The notes beneath the pieces were generated by a model. That model was not told the origin of the DNA, ran no database searches, and worked only from the letters and a program-made list of their open reading frames with translations. The position numbers were made by a program, and so were the translations under genes. From the NCBI GenBank assembly GCA_016758905.1, contig JAEPQZ010000001.1:1054055-1118054 (forward strand): a stretch of 64,000 nt of DNA, in the 5' to 3' direction. Positions 46,944 to 55,750 of the stretch are shown here, piece by piece; the first letter of the stretch is position 1, and every line of letters starts with the position of its first letter. This DNA is from Umbelopsis isabellina (taxonomy: Eukaryota > Mucoromycota > Umbelopsidomycetes > Umbelopsidales > Umbelopsidaceae).

Positions 46944-47505
46944 TTATTGTGTCTTTTTATGGTCGGTATATCTTAATCGCTTCAGTTGGATGGCGGTCAA
47001 AGCACGTTGACCAGTAATGAAGGCGACGACGCTCAAAACTGACAAGTAGCCAAGAGTTTGGAAAAGATTGAGGTGCGTCCAGTAGTTGAAAAATAAGAAC
47101 TCGATGGCGGCGAGTGTTCCAAGGAAACTGGCAATCGCCAAAGTGGAAGCCGCAGAGTTTTGTTTGATGCTGCCGACAATTTTGGCTGGCGTATAACCAA
47201 GAGATGACCACTGTTATGAGTGCAAGAAAGTACGGTTAATCATATGCAGTTTGACATTTAACTCTGGGAAGTGAACTTTCAGTGAACTTCATTCACTTGA
47301 TACGTACACCAACTATCAGGGCGACCCAAGGAGCAAGCACAATCAATGATGCTAACAACGAGATGATCTTGGGAGGCATTTTTTCAGGTGCTCGGAACTG
47401 ATGTACAATCTCTGGTTGAACTCCAAATTCATCTTCGACTCCAGCAGCCATGACAGCAGCAACTGTGAAGGAGAGAGCAATCAGTGTTCGTTGCAAGTTT
47501 GTCAT
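46944..47505 (-). CDS. SWP1: Ribophorin II/Swp1 (oligosaccharyltransferase subunit), reduced to the membrane domain
   Basis: Start chosen at ATG 47503-47505 (MTNLQRTLIALSFTVAAVMAAG), which gives a clear signal peptide; an upstream in-frame Met at 47562 would bury it. Immediately after comes QPEIVHQFRAPEKMPPKIISLLASLIVL, aligning with human RPN2 [26 protein letters not shown]; one intron then joins GWSSLGYTPAKIVG, and NYWTHLNLFQTLGYLSVLSVVAFITGQRAL, aligning with [29 protein letters not shown]. It thus has the three transmembrane helices of the subunit but lacks its large lumenal domain. It belongs to the ER oligosaccharyltransferase for N-glycosylation. Stop TAA 46944-46946. About 150 residues, much shorter than human (631) or yeast Swp1 (286). 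Confidence 0.85.
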
Positions 47506-47793
47506 TGGATGATGCAAAGGTCGAATGCCTGCCGAGCGTGAAAGCGGCAACTCAATTTGCACTCTAGTTGAAATGACCGACGAATAGATTCTTCCACGTC
47601 ACAGACAGCAAGCTCAAATACTTTAACACCGTATATAATATGATCTAGTCGCGAGATGGCATATAACATGATGAATATATATTAGACTATGAGCATCAAA
47701 TACTATTACTCGTATGTTCATTTTAGATCAAAAGACCAATACATTTACAAATACGGCACCCAATTTGAGATTGAAGCCAATTAATTCTGTCGT

Positions 47794-49319
47794 TCAGACG
47801 GTCATGGTGATATCCGGTTGCCATATTGCCTATTGTAACAATATTGAATCAGTACGTATAACGTATTATCGAAAAATCATTTAAGAGGAAGAGAGATCTT
47901 CGATCAGTATAAAACCAATGCTCAAACACTTGATGAGCTCTGGGGAACATATGATCGTTATGGAAGATAATATTTCGAATTTCAAATACATACCAGTTCC
48001 TCGTTCCCTGTCACCATCATGGTATATTTGGGATTGAAACCAAGGCAAGTAAGAGGAGTATGCTCTGTTCTTGTCACTTTTATGGGCTTATTATCCACAT
48101 TTGGGTTCTCAATATCCCACAAACATAAATTGCCGTCCTGTGATCCTATAGTTCGTAGATTAGTATTTGCGAGATGCGTACAAATGTCATTTTAATGGCT
48201 AATATCATACCAGCAAAAACAAATCGGCCATCTGGTGTTAGTCCAACATCACAGCCACCATTATCTGGCGTCTGCAGCCCGATGTGACCTTCGAAACGCT
48301 GTTTGATGTTGCCCTCGAAAGCATCCACAAGATAATGTGTATTACCGCTGGTGGTCACTAAAATATGTTTGCCGTCATTGGTAAATTTGAGAGATGTCCA
48401 TGAGAAGAACCCGTGTGCGGTTTGGGAATCGGCCAAATTCCAAGTAGCGAACGGACCTTTATCAAACGTCTTGACATCATACATTTTGATCGTCTCTGAG
48501 TTTAGACCCACCGCAAACGTCAGTCCAGAGGGATCAAATGCAACTGTAGGTGTACCACTTGTATTCAAAAGCCCCTGTAGACACTCATCATCAACATCTA
48601 TCACATTCATACGATAAAATATCGGTAAACGTACTTGACACGAGGAGGATCTCAAATCCCAAAATCGTACAGTCTCATCCATTGAAGCTGAAAGGAAGAG
48701 ATCATCCAGCGGTGACATTTCTATCGCAGTAACCCTAAAACAGATTTCAATGATATGTTTAGATCAAGCCATCTCGCATTCAGTGAAGTATGCAACGCGG
48801 AAATTGAGCGACTTACTTTTTTTTATGACCTCTGAAATATCGGATGTATTTGTTGTCGTGTAAAGAAAGATATCGAAGTGTATCTAAACACGCGAATTAA
48901 TATCAGAATTTGGGTACATTCGATACATTCAAAGTATGGATATCTTCACTTACCATCTTCTTTAGTTGATGCGTATATTACATTGCTTGATCTATGGGTG
49001 AAACGCGCTAGGTGCACGCCATATTTTTTACTATATAGTGTTGCTTGCAATCTAAAAATACCGAGTATATCAATCCCTCTGCTAAAGATAACATAATACT
49101 GCGGATCTTGAGTCATACTTACTTGCCTTGCCGACAGTCATAGACGTGAATGCTCTCGTCTGAAGATGACGACACACATAGTTCTCCAGTATTATCAAAA
49201 GAAATTGAGCTGATTGGCCTTGTGTTATCTTTGAAAACCTTAGCTGGTTTGAATGTGGACAACAAGGACAGTGACAGAGCTAGCGGCGGCGGGCTGGCAT
49301 CGTCTTGTTGGGTCTGCAT
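47794..49319 (-). CDS. SWD2: COMPASS/CPF WD40 subunit Swd2 (WDR82)
   Basis: Start at ATG 49317-49319 gives MQTQQDDASPPPLALSLSLLSTFKPAKVFKDN, aligning with human [20 protein letters not shown]. WD blocks follow: [165 protein letters not shown], and HTPLTCLGFNPKYTMMVTG. The last exon is 36 nt (47794-47829) and codes AIWQPDITMTV, matching the AFWLP end of WDR82. Swd2 serves both histone H3K4 methyltransferase COMPASS and the cleavage/polyadenylation factor. The intron at 48575-48634 is stop-free and 60 nt long. Divergent from eEF1B gamma, ATGs 167 bp apart. Confidence 0.93.
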
Positions 49320-49486
49320 CACTCGACGAAGACATAGTTGGGTCTTGCCAGTCACGTACTGAAGCAATGGATTTTCAACTCCGATACAATCACCACTGGA
49401 AAAAAAAAACATTGACAGCGCCAGCAAATAAAATTTTTGTATCAAGTCCAACAGCGCAGATTCCTTCTCTTTCATCAATCATCCTA

Positions 49487-50799
49487 ATGGCTCCCATTGG
49501 TGTATGTACTCGCAGAACGAAGAGAAATGCGTTTTAAACATATGGAATTACTAACACACAAATTCAATCACATAGAAAATCCACACCTACCCCAACAACC
49601 CTAGAGTCCAAAAGGCTTTGATCGCTGCCCGTTATAACGGTGTCGAGGTCGAGGCCCCTGAGGGTTTCGATTTCGCTATCACCAAGACCCCTGAGTTCCT
49701 TAAGAAGTTCCCCATGGGTAAGGTTCCCGCTTACGAAGGTGCTGATGGACTCTGCCTTTTCGAGTCCTCTGCCATCGCTTACTACCTCGCTGCCTACAAG
49801 CAAAACAGCGAACTTCTTGGTTCCACTGCTGCTGAGAGTGCTCTTATCCAACAATGGGTTATTTTCTCTGAAAGCGAACTCTGCAGCAACCTCGGTACCT
49901 GGGCTTATCCCCTTATGGGATACACTGCCTATCTCAAGCCCTCTGTTGATGCTGCCATCGAGAAGGTCAAGCGCGCCATGGATGTCCTTAACAAGGTCCT
50001 TCTTCACCAAACCTACTTGGTCGGTGAGAAGGTTACTTTCGCTGATATTGCTATTGCCACCTCCTTGATCATGCCCTACAAGGTGCTCTTTGATCAAGAG
50101 TTCCGCGCTCAATACAAGAACGTCAACCGTTACTTCAAGACCTTGATCAACCAACCTAACTTCAAGGCTGTTGTTGGTGAGATTCCTTTCTGCGAGGTTC
50201 CTCTTAAGTACACTCCTCCTAAGAAGGAGAAGAAGGCTGCTGAGCCCAAGAAGGAGAAGAAGGCTGAGCAACCCAAGAAGGAGAAGAAGGTTGAGGCAGC
50301 TGAGGAAGTTGAGGAGCCCAAGCCTGCTCCCAAGCCCAAGAGCGCTCTCGATCTTTTGCCTCCCTCTCCTTTCGTCATGGATGCCTGGAAGCGTATGTAC
50401 TCCAACAACGACACTGATGTTGCCATGAAGTGGTTCTGGGAAAACCATGACGCTGAAGGTTTCTCCATCTGGAGAGCCGACTACAAGTACAACGATGAGC
50501 TCACCCAAACTTTCATGTCTAACAACTTGATTGGTGGTTTCTATGCCCGTCTTGAGCGTGCTCACAAGTATGCTTTCGGTTCCATGATCGTCCGTGGCAC
50601 CAACAACAACAACAGCATCTCAGGTTACTGGGTCATCCGCGGCCAAGAGATCCCTTACGAGATCTACGATGCTGCTGATTATGAATCCTACCAATTCACC
50701 AAGATTGAGCCCTCTCAATACGAGGAGAAGAAGAAGGAGATCGAGGATTACATGTCCTGGAACTTCGAGGACTGCGCTGATGGCAAGATCTTCAAGTAA
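49487..50799 (+). CDS. TEF3: Translation elongation factor eEF1B gamma
   Basis: Exon 1 is 15 nt (49487-49501: MAPIG), then a 74-bp intron (49502-49575) joins in phase to KIHTYPNNPRVQKALIAARYNGVEVEAP. The GST-like N-domain shows LKKFPMGKVPAYEGADGLCLFESSAIAYYLA and VGEKVTFADIAIATSLI. The linker has a 9-residue repeat (KKEKKAAEP, KKEKKAEQP, KKEKKVEAA). The EF1G C-terminal domain gives LDLLPPSPFVMDAWKRMYSNND, MKWFWENHDAEGFSIW and FEDCADGKIFK. It anchors and supports the eEF1A nucleotide-exchange complex. Codon use is strongly biased to C/G endings (AAG, GAG, CTC, TTC, ATC) unlike all neighbours, as expected for a highly expressed gene. The symbol is by function; yeast paralogues are CAM1 and TEF4. 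Confidence 0.95.
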
Positions 50800-51133
50800 A
50801 CTAGCAGATTAACTTTTAAAACTTGAACGCATCTTAATAAACAATATTAGTGCATATAACGTGTGTTAAGACTTGAAGTCATGCCTGCCTATAATGATAA
50901 GTTGTTCAAATCGATGCGTGTGAACAATGGCATCGGATGGTTCATGATCCTCAACATATCAATGTGATTGTCATTTAGTTCGAAATATATCTTACATACT
51001 AATGATCACACTTTATTGAATTTACATATCATGGTCAGTCAATAAGTACATATGTCGTTCTTAATTTGATGAAACAACAGTGATGGGGAATACACGCGCA
51101 ATTCGTCGCTGGCTCAACTTAGAAGCCTTTAGT
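50800..51133. other. intergenic region between convergent genes
   Basis: About 330 bp holding the 3' ends of eEF1B gamma and the GH16 gene. Contains AATAAA-like string (50837-50842). No gene seen. Confidence 0.4.
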
Positions 51134-52393
51134 TTATGCAGGTCCGAGACTGCCTCCGTTGCAAGAGTATTGGCTGGGGTTATAACATGCAGTGCCTGAA
51201 GATGGTTTATACATTAATAAGAGTTTCGTTTTTTTTGTTTTCTTTATCATCGATCTTTGATCATATATTTACCGCAAAGTTGGTCGCCAGCAGGGCATAA
51301 CGTTGTGCCGCCAATACAAGTGTATGAACTAGGATTGTAGCAAGCTGCACCGCAAGCACTAAGACCAGCACCGCAGGAACCGGAGCCACCGCCAGTAGGA
51401 GTAGGACTAGCGGTAGTCTTCTTGGTAGTTGTAGTTGGGGTACCAGAGCCGCCTTTGGTGTAGACAGCAACGTAATCAATAATGAAGTCTCCACCAGATG
51501 CAGTAGATGATGTTGGACCACCGCCAAAGGCGGCAGGGAAACCACCACCCATAGCCAAATCGAGGATGATGAAAAATCCGTGTTGAGTGGCGGCTTGCCA
51601 AGTAGAAGCTGAAACAGCTGAAGAGGACACTTGCCAGTATTGAGTACCGTCAATATACCAACGAATTTGATTGGCGCCATTGTCGAGCTCGATACGGTAG
51701 GTGTGGAAAGCAGTTTGAAGAGAAGGAGACATGCCTTGCTTATTGCCACCCAATCCCGTGGATTCATTGCAGTCACCACCTAAGGAGTGAATTTAATATT
51801 AGACAAATGATCTCTCCTTTTAGAGAAAATCAAAAGAAAAAAGCAAATAAAAATCCTGTACCTGGGGCAGTACCGCAATGGAGAGTGCCAAAGACTTCAT
51901 CCAGACCATTGATGTTTTCCATGATATCAATTTCACCACAGCCGGGCCAGGAAGTTCCTGTACGTAAGGTTGAACCCAACATCCAAAAAGCTGGCCAATA
52001 ACCGGCAGCAGCTGCACCTGTCACGTCAGGCAATTGCATGCTACCTTGGACAGCCAAGATACCTCCTGCAGGAGCAGCAAAGTTATCGGGAACAGTTTCA
52101 ATTCTTCCAGAAGTCCAAGATTGTCCGCTACCGATGGCTTTAATATGAAGATTTCCATTACCATCCAAATGGACATTGTTAAGACTGTTTGTCATAGTTT
52201 CAATCTCTCCGGTGCCAAAAGTGCCAGTGCCAGTATCATATTTCCAGTTTGCGCTACTGGGTGCAGTGTTGGCAGCACCGTTGAAGTCATCGCTCCAGAA
52301 AAGGCTGAATCCATTAGTCCCTGCAGGAACGGATGCGCGGGCCATGCCGGCAAAGGCTACCAGGAAGGAAGCCGCGAATAAAATGCGAGTCAT
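51134..52393 (-). CDS. Secreted GH16 endo-beta-glucanase with Cys-rich carbohydrate-binding tail
   Basis: ATG 52391-52393 gives a signal peptide (MTRILFAASFLVAFAGMARA). The GH16 domain: FSLFWSDDFNG, WKYDTGTGTFGTGEIETMT, IKAIGSGQSWTSGRIET, GYWPAFWMLGS, WPGCGEIDIMENING with the catalytic GEIDxxE, FHTYRIELDNG, IRWYIDGTQYWQVSS, FIILDLAMGG, DFIIDYVAVY. After a Thr/Pro/Gly linker is a tandem Cys-rich module (ACGAACYNPSSYTCIGGTTLCP, then ACYNPSQYSCNGG), which resembles the CBM52-type glucan-binding module of Eng1. Two introns. It likely hydrolyses or remodels beta-1,3(1,4)-glucan outside the cell. Stop TAA 51134-51136. Divergent from the phospholipase B gene. Substrate is inferred from family. Confidence 0.88.
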
Positions 52394-53677
52394 TTTGAAA
52401 GCTATGTCAAAATAGATTCCTGGATCTTGTTTCAATGGACAGAAAGCTCTTTATATATATGTTATGTATGGTCATCATCACGAGCTCAATTGGGAAAGTG
52501 AAAACGGGAAACGGTAGCTTTTTAATCCTCTGGACAGGCTACCCGAGTATTGCAAGCCCCTGCTCCATGCAATGTAAAATATGAGATGGCCAAATTGAAC
52601 TTCTGTGTAACTCCCATCTACCCGCCTTCTTGGGTTCTCCCTTGCATATGGTTGCCACCTTCCCAGTTCCGAGGGATGATTGCTTGTATACATGCTCTTT
52701 TTATTAGGAAATCTACCTGCCATGATTTTGACATTTATTATTATGGCAAATTCGAATATAGCAAATACTAGATATATTAACCAAGTTCCATATACAGAAT
52801 TCTCAACGAGTAGTAGGCTGTGTACCTAGGAAATCGTGAGTAAACCTTAACTGCAGTAACACTTGCTCAGAACAAATGGTCGCCGGTTTTGGTAGGATAT
52901 CAGGGTGCGCGAGAAGTTTTGATGGTCACCTTACTATACCGTACGGGACGGCGACCAAACTAGCTGGACCCTTCAAGGTTCATCGCGGCATGTTGCGCCA
53001 TAAAAGGAATATTATAACCCTCTCCTGTATTATTTTGCTCAATCCAACAAAAATGAAAGATCAAATAAGACAAAGTGGCGCTGTAGGGGTGGGGTTCTTA
53101 AATGAAAATTGTAATTACATAATTATAAAGTATCCCATGAGGCTGACTACCTTGCGTAACAAGCATGCACGGTGATATTTATTCCCCATGCAGGCTACTC
53201 TGTTATATGTCCTGATGTTAATGTTACACCTGCCAAGTTTAGGTGTGCATACTCTAACTACCTTTCTCAGAGAATTGGTACTGTGACCTACCAAGTAGTT
53301 AGTTCAATACTGATTTGGTCTACATAACATATCATGCTGTAAAGCAATGCCGAGTGCTTTCACAGCCAATCGGTATCATATAAGGATCACCCACGCAAGA
53401 TAAAGTAGCATGAAATATCGCTCGATTTTACCTCATCGATTACTTACGAAAATAAAGCTATATTATACGCTTGAAGCACCTTCACATCATTTGGTTTTGT
53501 GGGGATAGATTTGCCGGCAGATTTGCCGGCGTTAATTTCCACAGTGGCTGAAACAAGTAGCGAATGTTTAGCTTATGCTTGAAAATTTCCGGAGAATAAA
53601 GAACACATTTGCAGGACCAAAAAGCATTTTGGGCAATAGCAATCTCCCTTGACTCCATAGTATCTGTACTTTGAATC
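52394..53677. other. 1.3-kb divergent intergenic region between GH16 and phospholipase B genes
   Basis: Largest gene-free stretch of the right half. A 99-codon plus-strand frame (52876-53175) has no recognised features. A 12-bp tandem duplication (agatttgccggc twice, 53507-53530) lies about 150 bp upstream of the phospholipase start. Both promoters presumably lie here. Confidence 0.5.
53507..53530. repeat. 12-bp tandem duplication with GCCGGC palindromes
   Basis: Two perfect copies of agatttgccggc, each ending in the palindrome GCCGGC, 148-171 bp upstream of the phospholipase B ATG. Position suggests a possible regulatory element. Only two copies, so chance slippage is also possible. Confidence 0.55.
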
Positions 53678-55570
53678 ATGAGAATATCTTCATTATGCTG
53701 CTTGATACTGATTTTACCCGCTGCACTTTGCCAAGAGACTCTTCCGCCCGGCAATGTTTATAATTACGCTCCGACATTGGAGAAGTGTCCTACCACCAAG
53801 TTGGTGAGAAGCGCCTTAGAGGGACTCTCACAAAACGAGAAAACGTTTCTTATCAAAAGACGTCAGAAGATTGCTTTATCGTTTCGCAAGTATCTTGAGA
53901 ATGTTGATATTCCAGGGTTCGACGTAGCAAAATTCTTTGAATTGGCAAAATCCGACCCTGCAGTTTTGCCTGTCCTAGCAATGGCCATATCAGGTGGTGG
54001 ATTCACGAGTGCATATAATGGAGCAGCACTTTTTAACTCTTTGGATGATCGAAACCCCAGTGCTATAGCTGCAAAGATTGGAGGAATATCTAATTCACTT
54101 ACATACTTTGCAGGATTAAGTGGAGGTTCGGATCCTACAGTGTCGCTAGCGGCCAACAATTGGACAGTTGTGAGCGAGCTAGCCAAAAGCGTCTGGAAGA
54201 CCAACATTGATACGTTTGCTCGAGGCAACAACGAACAGGAGATAACCGCTTATGAAGACACTATCTTTGAGGCTATCGGAGCAAAGCAAGCTGAAGGATT
54301 TCCTGTTGGATCGGCTGATTTCCTTGGCCGTGCTTATTCCTATGAATTTCTGGGTACTGAAAATAACGGTAGTGTCAGTTCCCACTGGTCAGACCTACGG
54401 AACTATGAGTGGATGAAAAATGGCGATTGGCCCTATCCTATGGTACTTTTAACTGAAGTAATGCCTACGGACCCCACTTATAATGGAGTAGGCATTCCAT
54501 TACCCAACGCAACTATATATGAATCCGGTCCATTCGAATGGGGTTCGTGGAGGGGACGGGCATCGTACTTCATCGATACCAAATACATTGGCACCTCGAT
54601 GTCTAATGGACGTCCCATCAACAGTAGTGCTTGTGTTACGGGATTTGATAACACAGGTTTTCAAATTGGTAGTTCCTCTGCTGCAGCAAGCTTCTGGTAT
54701 CTTCAAAATATGACGAATGGACAATCTCCTCAGTTTGCCAAGCGTAAGGTGGAGACCACCACTGTCCGCAAAAGAAAGCTGAGCAAACGTGCTCCAACGT
54801 TTCCAGCGCCATTGTTGGGAGCACTGTTGGAGCCGTTTCCTGAGGCATTAAATACATCCATCATTGATGCACTCTATGCCTATTATCCAAATCCATTTCA
54901 AAATCTTGTTCCATCAATGAAAAATGTCTCTATGTTGAAAATGGTTGATGGTTCTCTATCCGGACAGACCATACCATTTTGGAGTCTTTTATGGCCACAG
55001 CGCAAAGTTGATTTGATTGTGGCTTTCGATGCCTCAGAAGAGACGCCAAATTCGTGGCAAAATGGCACTAATTTGATCAACACAGCTAAAGCTGCTCATG
55101 CTGCAGGTGTCCCATTTCCTGATATTGCCGATGCCAACACCATTCTGGAGCGAAAATATAATGAAAACCCTACTTTCTTTGGCTGTAACGCTTCTTCGGA
55201 TACTCCTATGGTACTTTATGTATCCAATTCACCCTGGACAACATATTCCAACATATCCTATGTCACTGGAAGTAACATCCCGGAAGAGGAATTTAATGGC
55301 TTTCTGAAAAATTCACTTGTGCAAATGACCTTAGCGGGTTCGCCAGATCATGAGGACTGGCCGACATGTTTGGCATGTATGACACTGAAAAAACCTTTGG
55401 AACGTGCAAATATGTCTTGGCCCTCGGGATGCGTAAAGTGCTTGAAAAAGTATTGTTGGGATGGCACAAATTCTACAAAAACTTTCAGCCTACCATACAA
55501 TCCAACAATTATTACTACTGGTGAAACTTTTGAAGCTTGGAACGCGAGCCTTCCTTCATCTTCATCGTGA
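53678..55570 (+). CDS. Secreted phospholipase B/lysophospholipase (cPLA2-like domain)
   Basis: Intronless, 630 codons. The signal peptide is visible (MRISSLCCLILILPAALCQ), followed by CPTTKLVRSALEGLSQNEKTFL. The catalytic domain shows LAMAISGGGFTSAYNGAAL (oxyanion SGGG), LTYFAGLSGGSDPTVSL with the nucleophile Ser in GLSGG, and LKMVDGSLSGQTIPFW with the Asp. IPLWPL- and AFDASEET-like segments follow the fungal PLB order. It releases fatty acids from phospholipids and lysophospholipids outside the cell. There are many Asn-glycosylation sites. After GLSGG the usual Trp/Tyr is replaced by Asp-Pro-Thr. The C-terminus (SLPSSSS) has no GPI tail, so it is probably freely secreted. A basic patch near residue 360 (KRKVETTTVRKRKLSKR) is unusual and may be a processing site. 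Confidence 0.9.
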   Translation: MRISSLCCLILILPAALCQETLPPGNVYNYAPTLEKCPTTKLVRSALEGLSQNEKTFLIKRRQKIALSFRKYLENVDIPGFDVAKFFELAKSDPAVLPVLAMAISGGGFTSAYNGAALFNSLDDRNPSAIAAKIGGISNSLTYFAGLSGGSDPTVSLAANNWTVVSELAKSVWKTNIDTFARGNNEQEITAYEDTIFEAIGAKQAEGFPVGSADFLGRAYSYEFLGTENNGSVSSHWSDLRNYEWMKNGDWPYPMVLLTEVMPTDPTYNGVGIPLPNATIYESGPFEWGSWRGRASYFIDTKYIGTSMSNGRPINSSACVTGFDNTGFQIGSSSAAASFWYLQNMTNGQSPQFAKRKVETTTVRKRKLSKRAPTFPAPLLGALLEPFPEALNTSIIDALYAYYPNPFQNLVPSMKNVSMLKMVDGSLSGQTIPFWSLLWPQRKVDLIVAFDASEETPNSWQNGTNLINTAKAAHAAGVPFPDIADANTILERKYNENPTFFGCNASSDTPMVLYVSNSPWTTYSNISYVTGSNIPEEEFNGFLKNSLVQMTLAGSPDHEDWPTCLACMTLKKPLERANMSWPSGCVKCLKKYCWDGTNSTKTFSLPYNPTIITTGETFEAWNASLPSSSS

Positions 55571-55750
55571 TATTTCTTGTTATCTTTTTTGAATTCAGTA
55601 TGATTTAAAAGTAAGAACTAAATTTATTGGGTTATTCGTATATTTTATATCCACCATTTAAACAGATTTCCAGCCTTCTGGTTCTATGTTGTTCTTTATT
55701 GCATGACTCGCATGATCTTTGTTAAGAAAAAAATAACATTCGATATCTAA

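Noticed and set aside
49564-50565. 333-codon antisense ORF across eEF1B gamma
   Set aside because: It is antisense to a highly codon-biased gene, which removes stop codons on the opposite strand; Leu/Val/Gly-rich low-complexity translation with no family match.
52876-53175. 99-codon plus-strand ORF in the large intergenic region
   Set aside because: No signal peptide, domain or homology; Met start context unremarkable.
51134-55570. Secreted-enzyme cluster (GH16 plus phospholipase B)
   Set aside because: Only two unrelated secreted hydrolases separated by 1.3 kb; no other linked genes, so no evidence of a functional cluster.
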